From contig JBCAMK010000018.1 in the NCBI GenBank assembly GCA_038503065.1, positions 1,116,001-1,180,000 on the forward strand: a DNA stretch of 64,000 nucleotides. The letters run 5' to 3'. Origin of the DNA: Paragyromitra xinjiangensis (Eukaryota > Ascomycota > Pezizomycetes > Pezizales > Discinaceae). How positions within the stretch are numbered: position 1 is the stretch's first letter; each line of letters opens with the position of its first letter. This document shows, in pieces, positions 46,932-59,089 of this stretch. The position numbers and the translations under genes were made by a program. Under the pieces are notes generated by a model, which saw only the letters and a program-made list of their open reading frames with translations, was not told where the DNA came from and searched no databases.

Positions 46932-47423
46932 CGGCATCCGAATAATAAAATAATCGCTGAGTAGACGTGCGATGGGGTAAGAATTGTGATGCAGCATTGG
47001 GTACGGCTTGTCGAGTGTATATGCTAGTACGGGTGCATGTAATTAAGCCTATAAATTACAGGAGTTAAATTTCATGGCTTCTCACTCGATATAGTAGCTC
47101 CTCTGCTTGTTGAAAACAGGCTTCCTAAAGCCTCTAGTGGAGGCTCTAGTGGCAGGGCCCACTAGGCTAGAGAACGAGGTCGGAAGTTCCGGAACCTATG
47201 AAGAAATTTTCCTGTACTAGCTGTGTACGCCCCCTATAAATTCGGGGTAAGTACCTCAGTAGGAGGCACATCAATCAGGTCTTCTTTCACCTCTCGATCT
47301 CTATAAACTACACTGCTGTTGGTCATTTTATGGCTTGTGATAAGGTATACGTAAGGTTCATCGGGAAGGGCGCGAAGGACGGGTAGGTACATGCATGTAG
47401 GAAGCTGGGGGAAAGTTTATGGG

Positions 47424-47807
47424 TAGATAATGGAGGACTTCCCGTAAGCGATAGAACGAGATCTATGGGGATAGATACCCATTTATGAATAGACTCAGTC
47501 CCCGTATTAGAGCGAAAGCTTCTATAAGCTATAGGATTTCTATTCTGCCCCTAGGACAAATTAGGGATCATGGTAAAAAAGTTTTTTCACTAGTCACTAA
47601 CTATAAACCTTGGCCACTTAAAAATCTTGATAGTCTAGCTGATTGTGGCAGGTCACAGTTGGAATTCTATCCATAGTTCTATTCCTGCGAATAGAAATTT
47701 CCCTATTCGATAGACACCCCGTTCTATATTATAGAGCATCAAAAACAGGTCTATTTCGCGATAGAACTCGTTCTATCGCTTGCGGAAAGTCTTCCAATGA
47801 TAGATAG
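47424..47807. mobile_element. Probable MITE-like element with about 43-nt imperfect terminal repeats
   Basis: The left arm 47424-47466 pairs with the right arm at about 47761-47807. The shared core is AAGCGATAGAACGAG and its complement. The interior is A/T-rich with many TCTAT/ATAGA words, so internal folding is also likely. There is no transposase, and the target duplication is unclear. Confidence 0.6.
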
Positions 47808-47991
47808 AGCACAATTATACATGTCACCATAGATCTTTGTCCGAGTATGTGCAAGTAACGACGTTTAATTTAAATACAAAGTAATAGTACGACCATGAGC
47901 TAGATGACTGACTCAAAGCTACAATATAAGGACTAGACAACGAACACGATAGAAGAACAGAAAATTGAATAATCAACAACAAAGAGAGCAG

Positions 47992-48771
47992 TTACGTGCG
48001 GTGCACGTGCCGATATTCGCGATCATCCATGTAATATCTGCTCTCGAACTCCGGTGTAGGTAGTCTCTCTAGATCAAAGACACCAGCATCGCTCAAAGTT
48101 ATATACTGTTCTATACACTTGCCATACCAGAGGATAACTGCCTCAGCTATGGAACTACCAACTTTGAGTACCCACAGGACCTCCTCCAGGGAGTCATTGA
48201 CCCATTTTAAAAAAGATATCCTGGGGGTATCCCCTCCCATGGCCATCTCCCTACCATACCTATTGTGTAGTTCATCATAGCGAGCTCGCAAAATCCTAGA
48301 CTTATCCTTCCGCGCCAAATCTTCCACTTTTGTCAGTTGCATTTGGGCTTGTATGTGATTCCCAAACTCTATCACGGGGATATTTTGCAGGCTCTCATCC
48401 ATCCTAGCCAGCGTGGCGCTAACAAGGTATGCCCTCTGACCATTCGGAGGGTTCTTTATAAGTTTGCTCTGGTATCCTTCAAGGAGATGATCTACATAGA
48501 TCCGAGGTTTTGCCTCTCCATCAAGCCTGAAAAAGTTCATCTCATCGTAGGCCAGACGTATAGCTTCTGTAGCCGGTTCGTAATCTCCGCAGTCGACAAT
48601 GCCCTCTATCGATTGAATAGAGGTGAGAAGAGTTATTGCTGTCTCAATAGCTTGCATGATCCCATCAGGTTCACCGAGTCTGGCGTCAAGAATTATTTCC
48701 ATCAAGACGAAGAGCTCCTCAGTGAACTCATGGCGATGGAGAATTTTTCCTCGGCGTTGCCGGAATTCCAT
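47992..48771 (-). CDS. Hypothetical fungal protein, 259 residues
   Basis: A single open exon starting MEFRQRRGKILHRHEFTEEL. It is predicted to be mostly helical: LMEIILDARLGEPDGIMQAI, ETAITLLTSIQSIEGIVDCG, LVSATLARMDESLQN. It has a Trp-rich later part (FLKWVNDSLEEVLWVLKVGS, ILWYGKCIEQYITLSDAGVF). It has no signal peptide or membrane segment and no recognised family. Antisense frames are shorter. The intact length and composition support a real gene. Confidence 0.72.
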   Translation of the reverse strand: MEFRQRRGKILHRHEFTEELFVLMEIILDARLGEPDGIMQAIETAITLLTSIQSIEGIVDCGDYEPATEAIRLAYDEMNFFRLDGEAKPRIYVDHLLEGYQSKLIKNPPNGQRAYLVSATLARMDESLQNIPVIEFGNHIQAQMQLTKVEDLARKDKSRILRARYDELHNRYGREMAMGGDTPRISFLKWVNDSLEEVLWVLKVGSSIAEAVILWYGKCIEQYITLSDAGVFDLERLPTPEFESRYYMDDREYRHVHRT

Positions 48772-51700
48772 TTTGCTGGGTTTTGTGATTGTCGGAGTTG
48801 AGAGTGGTGATGGTGTTGATTATTAGTGACCGGAACTGGAGGGTTTGAGGTTTCTGATTCTGGTAGCTAGAGGTGGATTTGAGCCTGGCTTTATACACAT
48901 GAAATCAGTTTACTCTCTTGGAATGCGTTGGTTTAGCTACATTTAATATACTGGTTAATGTTGAGTGCATATGTAAAAACCTTCGTAACGGAGGTATTAT
49001 ATCTGTGCAGGGAGAGAGCGTTTGTGTCTCGCAACCTTCCTAGAAGGCGGACCTGGTTCAGATTGAAGTGGCTCTACTGCCCGTCTGTAGGCTCCCGACT
49101 TTGGGATGAAACGAGAATAAAAAACAGTTTTTTTTCTAGAAAGAGGAAGGTATTTAGTTTCACGAGGGGTTTGCATGGCCAACCTGATTTTAGAAGTGGC
49201 TGCTCCGGAATAGCACCCGACTGAATACAGACGTCATGAACTCACCCTAGGATAGCCGAGGCTATATGAAAATATTATTTCCTTTGGTGGTATTGCAATA
49301 ATGTTTCTTAGTAGTATGCCACAATTGAAGGACATTGAAAACTTTTGGAGTAAGATCTTGGTAGCTGCAGGTGGCGATACTATCGTAGGTCCCTATCCTT
49401 GAGTGCCTACCATTAGTCTCACAGCTTTGTGGAATCATTTGTATGGTATTCTTCGAGCTATTATCCTGAACTAACATCATGTCCAAAGTTTGTGGCTGTC
49501 GGTGACCTCGTAAATAGTTCTAGTTCATCTACTGGGTTCGCATTAGATAGGATTTAGGCGCACAATATCAGGTCCAGTCTCAAATGAATTGGATTTGATT
49601 TGATGACATCATTTTACTTGAACACAATTTTGAATGACTGTTAGTTAATAGCCACAAAGAGTCTATCAGTGATGACCGGTGATGTATTCTTCGAGTTATA
49701 GGGGAACATTGCGCGATTGAGGATCCGTGATAGGATGTACGCCCAACAAAAAAACGGAAATATGTATATCTCAGAACGCATAATATATCAAGTCAATCGA
49801 TCCCACGTTTCCTGAATTAGGTTTGTTTTATTGCTGTATCTGTCCGGTGGTATCCAGAATCCCCCCGTGCATGCACATTTTCAGTCTATCACCCACATCG
49901 GTAATGATTTAATCACGATTCCTCACTCGTTCAAGGTTACCCAACCCTGCTAGAAGAAAGTAAAAATTTTCGGTTTGTCGCCAGTAGTTCTAGGTATGCT
50001 TGAATTTTTGAAAAGCTGTACTTACAGTGCTCCTAGCAAGATAAAACAAAAGTGGCCAAGGGACATTGTTTAATTGGAAATAACCGATGGGGGGTGTGGA
50101 TGAGGATATCGATGCAGAAGTGATGAGAGGAGATGGTGATGTCTGGGTGCTGGGAAAAGTTAGCCCCTGAAGCTGCATATCATTTTTATTACTTCTTACA
50201 TTTACCTTTGAGCCTAGACTTAAGTTTTTTTATAATCAGCTAGGATCTGCGAGGCGAGTCGATTCGAACCTTTATCGCAACTTGACTTGAGCCAGCTTGC
50301 TCTACCTAGCATGAAATATCCTGAGACCTCCCAGAGTGAGCGTCTAAGTCTTTAAACTGGGCTTCGCAACTTAGTTTCTTTTAAAATTGTGATAGATATC
50401 TTCAGCACCATTATGATGGTGGAGAAGTTTCTTTATGCAGGCAAGATTCATATTCAAGAATACTAGCTGGATTAATTCATGGATTTGTGGGTATCGAGTC
50501 AGGTAAGTGGAGCGCAAGCGAGCCGTACGGCTAAGGCTAATGGATAGAGCAAACGCACCTCGGGCCACCACTTGCTACTTTCCGACGAATTGAGATACTG
50601 AATTGGAGGTTTATCGGAGCTGAAAAGTCGTGGTAAAAGCCTTCATCACGAACCACGAATATTTGATTACTTTACTCTATTTTGGGAGCTAGAATCAACG
50701 ACCTGCTACTAGAGGAATGGATAGGGAAAAACCAGTTTTGAGAAATGAAGGTAGATACATGTAGTATACAAACTTCCTACGCTACCTAGGGTTAGGGGTG
50801 ACTGAACTATCAACCACAGCTAGGCACGAGACTACCTTCTCAGGTAAGAGCATTCAAATTCCCCTCTTTTTTCGCCATTTCACTGGAGCTCCACCATCCG
50901 CTTCTCTGTTTTCAGTTCTTCCCTCTTGTCTGATTGACTCTTAATCTACTATCCTCATCGCCAGCACAGGAAGACCTATGGTGCGGGGCAAGTAGTAGTT
51001 GCACAGCCTCCCCCTCATCCTGAACGGAAAATTCCGCGGTTCTTTTAGAAGTGAGCACCCGTATCAACAGCCGTTAAAGAATTATGTAGCTCAAGGTAGG
51101 TTCAGCTCGCACAAACTTCCATCACGTTACCCCACAATTCTGATGCAGGAAATATCTAAAGGAGATGCATCGGATAGTCTGCCCCGACTAAAATGTGATC
51201 TTTCCGAAGCGTGGCTGCCTGATCTGACCTACATGTCTCTCAAATATAGCATCGTACCAAAGAACACCGCAGTATTGGGCGAGTAAGCCCGTGGGCTTAT
51301 AACAGGATAGGAGGAAAAGGTCCAATTGTTCATTAGCCGGTAGGGTCTTGGCGGCAAGATAAGGTTCGGGAATCGCGGCTTGGCTTCTGAAAAAGTGGTC
51401 CAATCAATTACTGACCTCTCTTTATCCTGCTATAACCCGACGAACTTACTCACCAAACACTGCGATACACAAACTCGAACGCCGATATGTTGAGGTTGTG
51501 GTGTGATTGCTCTGCATATCAAAGTTTGGGCTGAATTTGCACAATTGAAGCCGAAAAACTTGGACATAGTCGCACTTTGGAGTGAAATCCCATAATCTGC
51601 GAAAGGAATTGAGATCTCTTGGACTGTGGTATGATGCTTGAGCGATTATGAATGCCATCGACCCTGATATTCTTAGCGAAGCGGTACGTACGGAAATTAT

Positions 51701-52179
51701 TCCTGATCAATATACAATAAGTGCGTGCTAGGTTTAGATATAGAGAGAGCTTACAACTTATAACTGCCCGGTTGGCCTTTTTCGCGTTTATACTGCTGTA
51801 GGAGCTTATGAAAAGAGGCTAACCGACCTGAAACCTTTAGTTGCATGATCAATGTCGTGCAATTCCGTTGTGGTGTCTAATAGCCTTGACACATCCTAAT
51901 TTGCATCATCGGTTTTCGGCCGATCGCCAGCATAAATTACTTTTCCTTCCTGTGTGAGCTGAGACGGGACTGAAAAGATAGAGGGTAAGAACAGAAAGAA
52001 AAATAGCAATTGAATGACGGCTAATAAAGTTCTTTCACTGATATTTACTAAGTAAGGTGCTGAGGGACTCTTCATTTGGGACTGGATTCTGTTATATAAA
52101 TAACCTATAACCCTATCTACTGGCAAGACTTCCTAAACATCGCGATTATCGAGTAGAATCAAGTAATCGATTCAATACA
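48772..52179. other. Intergenic, nothing firm
   Basis: Only short frames, most below 80 codons and on both strands. A weak inverted repeat (TTATAACAGGATA-type and complement) lies at about 51296-51310 and 51420-51434. A tRNA-like B-box word on the minus strand near 50260 is discussed under rejected items. Confidence 0.45.
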
Positions 52180-54631
52180 ATGACCACTCCAACGTGGCAG
52201 ATTAGGTACGTGAGAGCAACACCCGACTTCGCCTGCGTCAATAGCAGAGGGAATACCATCTTCCCTCAAAACCAACAAATTTGGGACCCAAATGGAAGCT
52301 ACATGGATAACGATGGCTCTTTTGTTCCCGTTACTTTTCGTACTCCCCCATCCCTTGTCGGCTATTATGCCGCAATCACAGTGGTAGGAACATGCGCCTA
52401 CCCCCAGTCCTGGCGAGGGCAGAATTACATTATTAGTGGCTGGTTGGGAGGTACTAGAATTCTACAAAGTGGTGTAATTCCCGTCCCAAATGACAACAGT
52501 GTCAATGCGATCAACCTTTTTTTAATATCATCGAACCCCAGTTCTGCTGCAATAATACCATTCCGGTGCTCTGGGGACTTTGTTTGGGGGATTGCTTTGG
52601 CAAGTGCTCGTATGTCACTCGTATTTCACCCACTGTCTGAGGATGAGGTCCAATAACTAATAAACTTTCATTGAGACAGCCGCGGCTTCGTATGCGGCAG
52701 CAAAGAGTACACGCCTGGAACTCTGCTGGTCTCGCGCTATTGCTCCCAACGGTCCCCGTGTGCCAAGCAGCCCCACGCAAAGAACCCGAGTCGATCTCAG
52801 CCCGGGCTACCCCATTGCGCTCTTCCGTTTGTTCTCTCCCTACCCCCCCGAGTTCTCGGCCATTCCTCCAAGCAACATCTTGAAATGGTATGTGGATAGA
52901 ACTATGACGGCGATCTGGAACTGGCCCAACGCCAACCTTCGTCCTCAATATGATGTCTACGGTGGGGCGTCAAAATACGGCGTGTCTGGACTTGGTGGTA
53001 GCTTTAGCTTAGCCGACTGGATGAATAAGAAATTTCCAACACTCAATTGCTATGATTTGGCCGGTATCAGCCAACTTTCCTGTGCCATTCTCGTTGACCA
53101 GAATGGTGCTGAACTTGTAGATTCACATTGGGTTTGGCAAAGCCCAAATGGTTATGTCAATCCGGGGCCATTATACGGATGGAACAAGGTGCAAGATGGA
53201 AGAAATCATATGGCGTGTAACAATCCCTTCTGGGCCAATCCAATATATTGTACGTATCACAAAAACCTTTGACCTATCCCAATCACATTACTGACAACCC
53301 CTCCCCACGAGATAAAGACCCCCAACCGGATGCACCTCGGTTTGATAGCAAACGATCAGGGTTCGGTAATCATGCCTGGGTCGAGATTGGCTCGGGCACT
53401 CCCGTGGTGCTTGATGCTTGCCATGCATCAACAGCACATCCCTATCCTGATGCTGGAACTCGTACCCGGGTGGTTTACCTTGCTGGGACGCTTGATGACC
53501 AAAAGCCCCGAGGCAACGCGGAGAATAAGCAAGGGCTTGGTGGTTCCGGAAATTGCTGTTTGTTCCCTCTCTGTCCCCGCTCACTTTCTGGTCCTCAGAA
53601 GTACTCTACACCACAGGAAAGCAGTTACTAACCATACCCGCTGGGAGATAAAAGACCTTAACCCATTTTATCAACTCGAACGGGTTGGAGTCTACGACGC
53701 TAACGGCCGATCAAACGCGAGATCCTTTTCAAGCTTAATACCTATGATACCACCCTCGTTGAGAACCGATATTGAGGAGACCCTCGAACGTGGGAGATCT
53801 TCTCGAGCGTCTGACCCTTTCTTCAACACCGCACCGGTCCACCCTGACATACTCATCCCACTTTTGTCACTTGAATCAGGCTTGAGGCACCAAGCAACAA
53901 ATATATCCGTTCAACGTTTTGCAACGCGGCTAAACTTAAACTTCAAGTACCCCGAGCCGTCCAATGTCGAGGCCATCGATTTAACCCTTGACATCTTTAA
54001 CTCTTTTGAGGACGCCATCAACGCTCTGACGTCACACCTCCTAACCTTCCAGGTGCTACCCTTGTCAGCCGTCATCAGCCCACTTGAAACTCCACTTGGT
54101 GATTTCTCCTACCAGGCTGCAGGCTCCATCTTCTGGGTTAGGGGTAATCAGTTCATCCACATTCAAGAAATCAAAGTGGATCCTCTCGCTTCTTCGGAGT
54201 CGTTAGCTCTCTACCAAATCGCCGCAAAACTAGACGAGCACCTTGAACCTCGTCCCGGGCGCAACGATACCGGTGTCCCCCACGTCTCCCTTGACGACGA
54301 AAACCTAAGGTCCCATATTCGTCGCGGACAATGTTTCAACATCCCCTTGAGGGAAGACGATGCTCTTTTGAAAACGAAACAAGTATTTTGTGATGATTCG
54401 AGCATCCTCCTGCCATCCGGGCCCGCTTCAGAGAGTGGGGAATTGGAGCTTTTCGCGGTGGCACCCGGAAAGACTCAAGTCAGGGTTTGCGTAGCTGATG
54501 CGGTCACGTTGAGACCTGGAGAAGTGACTTTCGAGATTGAGGTAGAGTCTGGGCCTGATTCTGAGCCTGAGGAAGTGGACACGGGGGTTGTGATGGAACT
54601 TATTTACACGGGGGATGCACCACCTGTCTAA
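52180..54631 (+). CDS. Transglutaminase-like (Cys-His-Asp) protein
   Basis: Probable member of the transglutaminase-like/cysteine protease superfamily. Exons are 52180-52609, 52680-53249, 53318-53528 and 53599-54631, giving 747 residues in frame. Candidate triad: Cys267 (TLNCYDLAG), His352 (GFGNHAWVEIG) and Asp366 (VVLDACHA), in the usual order and spacing style. The N-terminal 145 residues are a separate beta-rich part, and the C-terminal 370 residues resemble beta-sandwich repeats. There is no signal peptide, so it is probably intracellular. Introns 1 and 2 are normal (70 and 68 nt). The third junction only works as a GC-AG intron, 53529-53598 (70 nt, GCAAGG donor); otherwise a frameshift must be assumed. 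The substrate is unknown. Confidence 0.8.
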
Positions 54632-57600
54632 GGGGCAGCTTGAGGGATATTACTGTTGGTATATGATATCAGAATAAGAGGGTTGATGATGATTTTTCTT
54701 TGGGAGTGTTTTACAAGGGATCTGTCGTTCTTTTGGACTATTTCTTCTGCTCAGTATTTCTTACCACCAAATTGTTTCCATGTGCACGATAGGGAGAAAC
54801 AACGCAATAGTTCTATTGAAATTACTATAACCCAGCGGAAATTTTATTGGGCGTCTTGGAACAAGACAAGTTTCTCTTACCAAAGTATGAAATATTCTCG
54901 TGTGCAGCTTGTTGGGAGTAAGAAAACAAGGAAGCTATGGTTGTTTGTTAGTGTGACGTGTGACGTGTTAGGAAAGTCGTTGGCTATTCCTATCCGCAAG
55001 CTCCGGGCGTTAAAGTGGTACATACGTGGAAACCCAAAAAAGGAAACCCAAAAAGAGAACGCCTTACCGTGTAATAACCACATGTAGCATTGAACACCCA
55101 TAGACATTACCCAGCAGTTTCCACGAAAATACCGAATATACAATAAAGAGTTGTAATCTCAGACGAAATAGTTATTATAGTAGTAATAAATAGATCATAA
55201 CGCGACGGTTAAGAAGGCGGGAAGTTTAGAAATCGTAATGGGTACGAGATGTCTCGTATGATTGATGGCACTGGATTCTAGTAGAATCAGTCACATACCG
55301 CAGAAACTGGCGAGAACCGGAATGACGCTAGGACGTCTAAACAGAGTGTGGCTAGGAGATCTTACCGAGAATGGCTTAATTTGGCAGCATAGGTTTATGC
55401 TACTCACTATACCGGTTGAGGAGACTTCTTTATTTTTTCGAGGATAGAAATGTACTTATATGAGTGAGCCACACCACCGCTTCTTATCTCAACCTCTTAG
55501 CGCTATTCTGGTTCTCGTCAATTTCTACGGCAACTATCGTATTCCAGCACTACAAGTTATCGTCACACCCACACCAAATAGTGAAAATATGCTAGGAAAT
55601 AGCGATTTGCCCCACCATTAACAAAGCATTATTATGGCACCAAAAATAAATATGAGATATTAGGAATGATAATAGTAGCGATAATACTAGCACACCACCA
55701 CGGTTTGAATGATTCCTCAAGCTGTATCAGCTGCTAGAGCAAGCCTCCAAATTTAAGCCACATAGATTTATAGTACTACGATAATATATCCGCAAGAACT
55801 TATCCTACGGTGGTCGGGTCAAAAGATCACTAGCATATGTCTAGACCTTGAGCCAAAGCTAACTAACACTCGAGACAAAAATCTTCGAATCTCGACATCG
55901 AAGGTATATCAGAATCACAAAACATACCAATCTGTGTTTACCCTCGATTACCAAACCATAGCAGAGCACTAATCACACCACCGCTGGCGGACTTCGCTCG
56001 CAAGAACGGAGATAGTGCAGCTATATATATTTGACGTAATGAGCGCACGGTCTCGTATGCAGGGACTACCGCACGAACCCATCTAAGCGCACATCTAGAT
56101 GCACACTTTTACGCTCCATTCCGCACTTGTGGTGAGGATGGTAGCATGATCGCCACATCCCTGCTCAGGGAAGAAATACCCAATTGGCAGAAATTGTAAG
56201 CAATTGTAGGAAGAATCTATGAATTGGGTCCATTACCCTGATTCCCAGGCCTGGGTTACCTTTTGAAGAATAGTAATAACCTATAAATGAATACTTGGAC
56301 GACGTTCGGTGGAGCATTAATTGTTCATGGCTGGTTCACGAGGTTAACTCGACGATTTAAGTAGAATGAAGTAAATCCCCGTGAACGCGAGATTTCCTGA
56401 GCTATACTCTTCTATCTGTAACGCGAAGAAATCTAATTGCCTGGTTGGCTTATAGTTATGCTCTAAGAGCTCGAATCTCAGGATATTGGACTTGAGGTTG
56501 AATGACTTTTACTAGATTCAAAGGTGTAAAATCATCTCAAATCACTCGGATACGCTCCAGGCGTTATCCGATTATTCTACCTGAATATAATTTCATTTCG
56601 TAAGCGATAATAAATAGCACATAATATGCTTCAAATGAACCAGAATAGCCAGCGGTCGCGATTGCTGCACCCCACAGAATATAGTCCCAACAATAAAAGA
56701 AGGTGTATTCTAACTACATCAAACCGTCTCTCCGTCAAACCTGATCAATCCCATCACCGACCTCTTCCATTCTTTCGTTACACCCGTGAAAGCCCAAGCG
56801 AGAGCCTGCAGCATCTCCAAGATCTCATCCAAGATCTCTCCCGCCGAGTGTCGGATCGACTAACCGAATACAGACATAACCCAAGACATCGGAGCTCACC
56901 GCGGGGGAGCGAGAGAAGTGTAAATAAATCTTCCAATTCAGACTGGTCTTGGCAGGGACACAAACCTCGGTTTAGTCTGATCTCTGAGGGGTCTGAGCAA
57001 AGTCAACATCTCACGCGGGAACACGGGAGCACACGGGCATTTCGCTTCTTTGTGGAACTTTTGCGTAATCGTGATTATGAGTTAAGGTGAATGGCACGGA
57101 GAGATGGTATTGATTGGTAGCGATGAGTGGCTATACCTAAACGGTGGTTAAGAACTGGCGAATTGCAACTGTGTTGCCTCAGTATTTCAACCCACGATCA
57201 CAAAAACAAGTTCATGAGAACGAATCAATGATTAATAGAAATATATAAGTATACAAATTGCCTAGCTATGAAACTCATTCCCTCATTTTTGCTAGGAAAA
57301 GTCTTAATTTATGTTAAATATCTATCTTCACGTTTGAGCTGAGGCGCAATCTGCGAGTTCCTAATTACCACCTAAGCAGTTAGTTGCTGTGCGAAAATAA
57401 GCAATTCATTAAGAGACATACGGATGCGCCAGGACTGTATAGCTTAGCCGATGTGTACAAAGACGGCCTACTAGCGAATCAACCTCGGAATACCGTATTG
57501 TAAAACTGTGTTGCACCAGCCCGTAGCTCCTGAGACATTCTCGGAGTTGGCGCACGGAATAACCAGTCTCACCCGTCGATCCCGGAGTAAGACGCATCTA

Positions 57601-57953
57601 TTCCGCAAAAACTCAGCTGAACTTAAACCAAATGCCAGCGGAGATCCGGTAAAAAGAATGGTTGAGTTCGGCTCGGAGTAAATACGAAAAAGTTGAAATT
57701 CCGGGGACTGGTCTGGGCGCTGGTGATGTTTCCTCTGGGGGTGGAGAGTCCCGTGCATGCCTATACGAAGAACAAGACATGATTTCTGATTTTCCCTCAG
57801 TGCTTCTCTTGTATAAAGACTACCTTCATTGCCGTTTTCTTTGCTCTCATCCTCATCCTCATCAGCATCTTCGAGTATCACACTTCAACACCCTCAGCAC
57901 ATTTCCACATATTCAGTATTCTCTTCCCAATAAACCAAACCAAACCACCCAAA
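54632..57953. other. Intergenic with one weak ORF
   Basis: A/T-rich. A 143-codon + frame at 54656-55087, right after the transglutaminase-like gene, has no domain. The frame at 56626-57090 is listed separately. The last 100 bases are the leader of the secreted-protein gene, with C/A-rich sequence before its ATG. Confidence 0.45.
56626..57090 (+). CDS. Weak hypothetical ORF, 154 residues
   Basis: Starts MLQMNQNSQRSRLLHPTEYS. It is Ser/Arg/His-rich and looks disordered, with one helical, possibly coiled segment (SLQHLQDLIQDLSRRVSDRL). No domain or splice signs. It could be a small regulatory protein or a chance frame. Confidence 0.3.
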   Translation: MLQMNQNSQRSRLLHPTEYSPNNKRRCILTTSNRLSVKPDQSHHRPLPFFRYTRESPSESLQHLQDLIQDLSRRVSDRLTEYRHNPRHRSSPRGSERSVNKSSNSDWSWQGHKPRFSLISEGSEQSQHLTREHGSTRAFRFFVELLRNRDYELR

Positions 57954-58430
57954 ATGCAATTCAAATCTATCATCCTCACTATCGCCGCCTCCGTGGCTCT
58001 CGTCCAAGCTGCAGCTATCCCACCCTCTGAACCAGTGTACCAAACTGTAAGCTTTTTCGTCTTCGCTGGCTTACCCATAACTACACAAATACTAACATTT
58101 CCAAAGTACGATACCTGTTTAAATGAAATCAGCGCTTCAATTAAATCATTGGGACTGGATTATCTCAAACAAGTTGGATCTACATCTGCCACAGTTCAAT
58201 GCAGTCTATGCCTGTAAGTCTTATCTCGAAGTACCTGGATCGGAAAAATACTAAGACCTTATTCCTCTAGATCCCGGGCTGTCGTAGATTGTGGCCCGAT
58301 GTACATGGCCAGTTCCACCGAGAAAGATACCAATGGTGCGAAGGCATGCTATGAAAATTCGATCAAAGCTTGCAAGATTGGTACTACCAATGCACCAGTC
58401 ACTGCCCCGCCTAAGACCCCTGCTGCTTAG
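57954..58430 (+). CDS. Small Cys-containing secreted protein (candidate effector)
   Basis: Exons are 57954-58046, 58107-58213 and 58271-58430, giving 119 residues in frame. The signal peptide MQFKSIILTIAASVALVQAA is clear. The mature part holds six cysteines: TCLNEI, VQCSLCL, VDCGPM, KACYEN and KACKIG. It ends in a Pro/Thr/Ala-rich tail (APVTAPPKTPAA). Introns are 60 and 57 nt with good ends; the first has a TACTAACA branch. Small, secreted, Cys-rich proteins in plant-associated fungi are often effectors or surface proteins; here that is inference from size and signal peptide only. Confidence 0.82.
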
Positions 58431-59010
58431 GGAGTGATGGAATGAGAGTTGGGCAAGAGATGTAATGGAATTGATGGGGGAGGGTATTACGGGGTTTATT
58501 TCTTGGGGTGGATGTAATGAGTGGTTTATAACATTTAATTGAGAGAACATAACTTTTGCTCTACCAATTTTTTCGAGTTCACGTGAAAACCATAGCAGAT
58601 AACTGAGGTTCCTAATCCTTGGCACAACCCTTAAGCGTTTGATATGGTGCATGGCCTGTAGCTAGCAAAGATAACTCAATGCGACAAGTGTATCATAGAA
58701 TAAGCTTACAATATACTCGACAGAAATTAATGTCTGGATGCCCTAGGACCCTAGCCTACGCCCAGCAGACATGGTGTTCCTCGCGTGTTCCCATGTATCT
58801 CCATCGATACTTATTCAAGTGAGGCATGCGTAGACACGAATGAAAGCTAGTGAGTGGAGAATACAGATATCTACTTGTATGGAACACGAAATGCTATTTA
58901 CGAATGTCATGGTCTCATACTCAAAGTTTTCCGAAGGAAGTTAGTCTAGCAGCGCACACCCGAGTGTGGGTTAGGATTTTAGAGGTATCTGGATACTATA
59001 GTTTCTGTAT

Positions 59011-59089
59011 AGTCGTGTAAGAAAAGTCTTGACACCCTAGTAGCTGTTTCGCTAGTGAGGTGGGGTGTCAAGACTTTCCTTACGCAGCT
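59011..59089. repeat. Hairpin, about 28-nt arms with 23-nt loop
   Basis: Arms 59011-59038 and 59062-59089 are close reverse complements (core AAGTCTTGACACCC, 14 nt perfect). It could be a small foldback element or a structured RNA locus. Confidence 0.75.

Noticed and set aside
50245..50310. tRNA-like B-box word (GGTTCGAATCG) on the minus strand with an A-box-like word upstream
   Set aside because: I could not fold acceptor, D and anticodon arms around it. It may be chance or a very decayed tRNA-derived element.
54656..55087. 143-codon + frame after the transglutaminase-like gene
   Set aside because: Composition is unlike the neighbouring genes and it lies in probable 3' flank.
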